This document shows positions 5,471 to 5,813 of a stretch of DNA of 5,813 bases, piece after piece. The translations under genes were made by a program, and so were the position numbers. How positions within the stretch are numbered: the stretch's first letter is position 1; the number at the start of each line of letters is the position of its first letter. This stretch comes from Bacteroidales bacterium (lineage in GTDB: Bacteria > Bacteroidota > Bacteroidia > Bacteroidales > UBA12481): assembly GCA_021160155.1 (NCBI GenBank), contig JAGHDB010000243.1:1-5813 (forward strand), in the 5' to 3' direction. Under the pieces are notes generated by a model. That model had not been told where the DNA came from and ran no database searches. It was given only the letters and a program-made list of their open reading frames with translations.

Positions 5471-5813
5471 TTATGTTTCATCGTTCGGCTTTTCCTTTGC
5501 TTCTTCAGCAGCAGGTTCATCAACCTCCTTCTCAACCTCCTCAACCTTCTCAACCTTCTCAACCTCCTCAACCCCTTCTTCGGCAGGTTCTTCAGCCATT
5601 CGTTTCTTAGCCAGTTCGGCAGCCCGGGCCTCTTTGATCTTTTCCTCTTCAGCTAAACGGGCCTTTTTTTGTGAACGGGTATCCGCTTCAAGTTTACTGA
5701 TAATTTCTTTCTTTTTAAGCTCGTTGGCATCCATCCAGGCCTGAAATTTTTCATCGGCTTGTGCTTCGGTCAGAGCGCCTTTTTTCACTCCTTTGAGCAG
5801 ATGGTTCTTATAC
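5471..5813 (-). CDS. rpsP: 30S ribosomal protein bS16, C-terminal part (5' end off right edge)
   Basis: The frame is open from the window edge for 113 codons to TAA at 5473-5471. The first visible residues are Y-K-N-H-L-L-K, then G-V-K-K-G-A-L-T-E-A-Q-A-D-E-K-F, which is the recognisable end of the bS16 core in Bacteroidota. bS16 is a primary-binding protein of the small ribosomal subunit body. The core is followed by a charged extension: a Lys/Glu/Ala-rich helix (N-E-L-K-K-K-E onward) and then an acidic tail rich in Glu, Val, Ala and Pro, ending in N-D-E-T. Such extensions are common in this phylum, but the nine-base repeat inside this one (5520-5576) is unusual. A GTG at 5788 is internal, not the start, because homology continues upstream to the edge. 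Only the rpsP end is present; rimM or trmD may lie elsewhere. Confidence 0.93.
   Translation of the reverse strand, partial: YKNHLLKGVKKGALTEAQADEKFQAWMDANELKKKEIISKLEADTRSQKKARLAEEEKIKEARAAELAKKRMAEEPAEEGVEEVEKVEKVEEVEKEVDEPAAEEAKEKPNDET
5520..5576 (-). repeat. 9-base coding repeat in the bS16 tail
   Basis: Six copies of a nine-base unit, TCAACCTCC or TCAACCTTC on the plus strand, at 5520, 5532, 5541, 5550, 5559 and 5568 (the last diverged to TCAACCCCT), with a 3-base insert at 5529-5531. Read on the minus strand it encodes tandem V-E-K / V-E-E triplets in the acidic tail. Every unit is a multiple of three, so copy-number change would lengthen or shorten the tail without a frameshift. Confidence 0.85.

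Noticed and set aside
5347..5610. Arg/Leu-rich minus-strand ORF (5347-5571) and Pro/Gln- or Ser-rich plus-strand ORFs over the same stretch
   Set aside because: These are other-frame readings of the 9-base repeat in the bS16 tail and of the terminator; their low-complexity composition follows from the repeat.

Overview
The window looks like a piece of a Bacteroidota chromosome, probably from the Bacteroidales/Marinilabiliales side. Reasons: the right edge holds the end of ribosomal protein bS16 with the long acidic and Lys-rich C-terminal extension usual in that phylum; most gene starts lack a strong Shine-Dalgarno; the signal peptide of the left-hand TPR protein ends in a Bacteroidota-like A-G-A|Q site; and a degenerate heptamer array fills one intergenic gap. 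The genus assignment is inference, because no rRNA or other strong marker is present. All genes read on the minus strand, so transcription runs from high to low coordinates.

Layout in the order of transcription: (1) 5813-5471, 3' part of rpsP (bS16), with a repetitive V-E-K/E tail. (2) 5444-5411, an intrinsic terminator closing rpsP. (3) 5363-520, four genes packed without gaps: a PqqD-like 83-residue protein, an ATP-grasp ligase (8-base overlap), a PLP-dependent decarboxylase of the diaminopimelate/ornithine decarboxylase fold (2-base gap), and a 734-residue fusion of a urea-transporter-family channel with an M23 metallopeptidase (4-base overlap, TTG start). (4) 512-422, thirteen copies of a 7-base tandem repeat filling the next gap. 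(5) 413-1, the start of a secreted or envelope TPR protein that runs off the left edge.

The four-gene block is the interesting part. Its tight spacing says the genes are made together. A PqqD-like fold normally presents a peptide to modifying enzymes. An ATP-grasp enzyme activates a carboxylate and joins it to an amine. A DapDC-like enzyme decarboxylates an amino acid, free or carrier-bound, and the residues that read the far end of diaminopimelate are replaced here. The last gene combines a membrane channel for a small polar molecule with a peptidase whose zinc ligands look intact. Together they suggest a small pathway that makes a modified amino acid or short peptide and then cleaves and/or moves it across the inner membrane. 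The product is unknown, and no precursor peptide, radical SAM enzyme or urease is visible in the window. The pathway reading is inference; the domain calls rest on motifs seen in the sequence.
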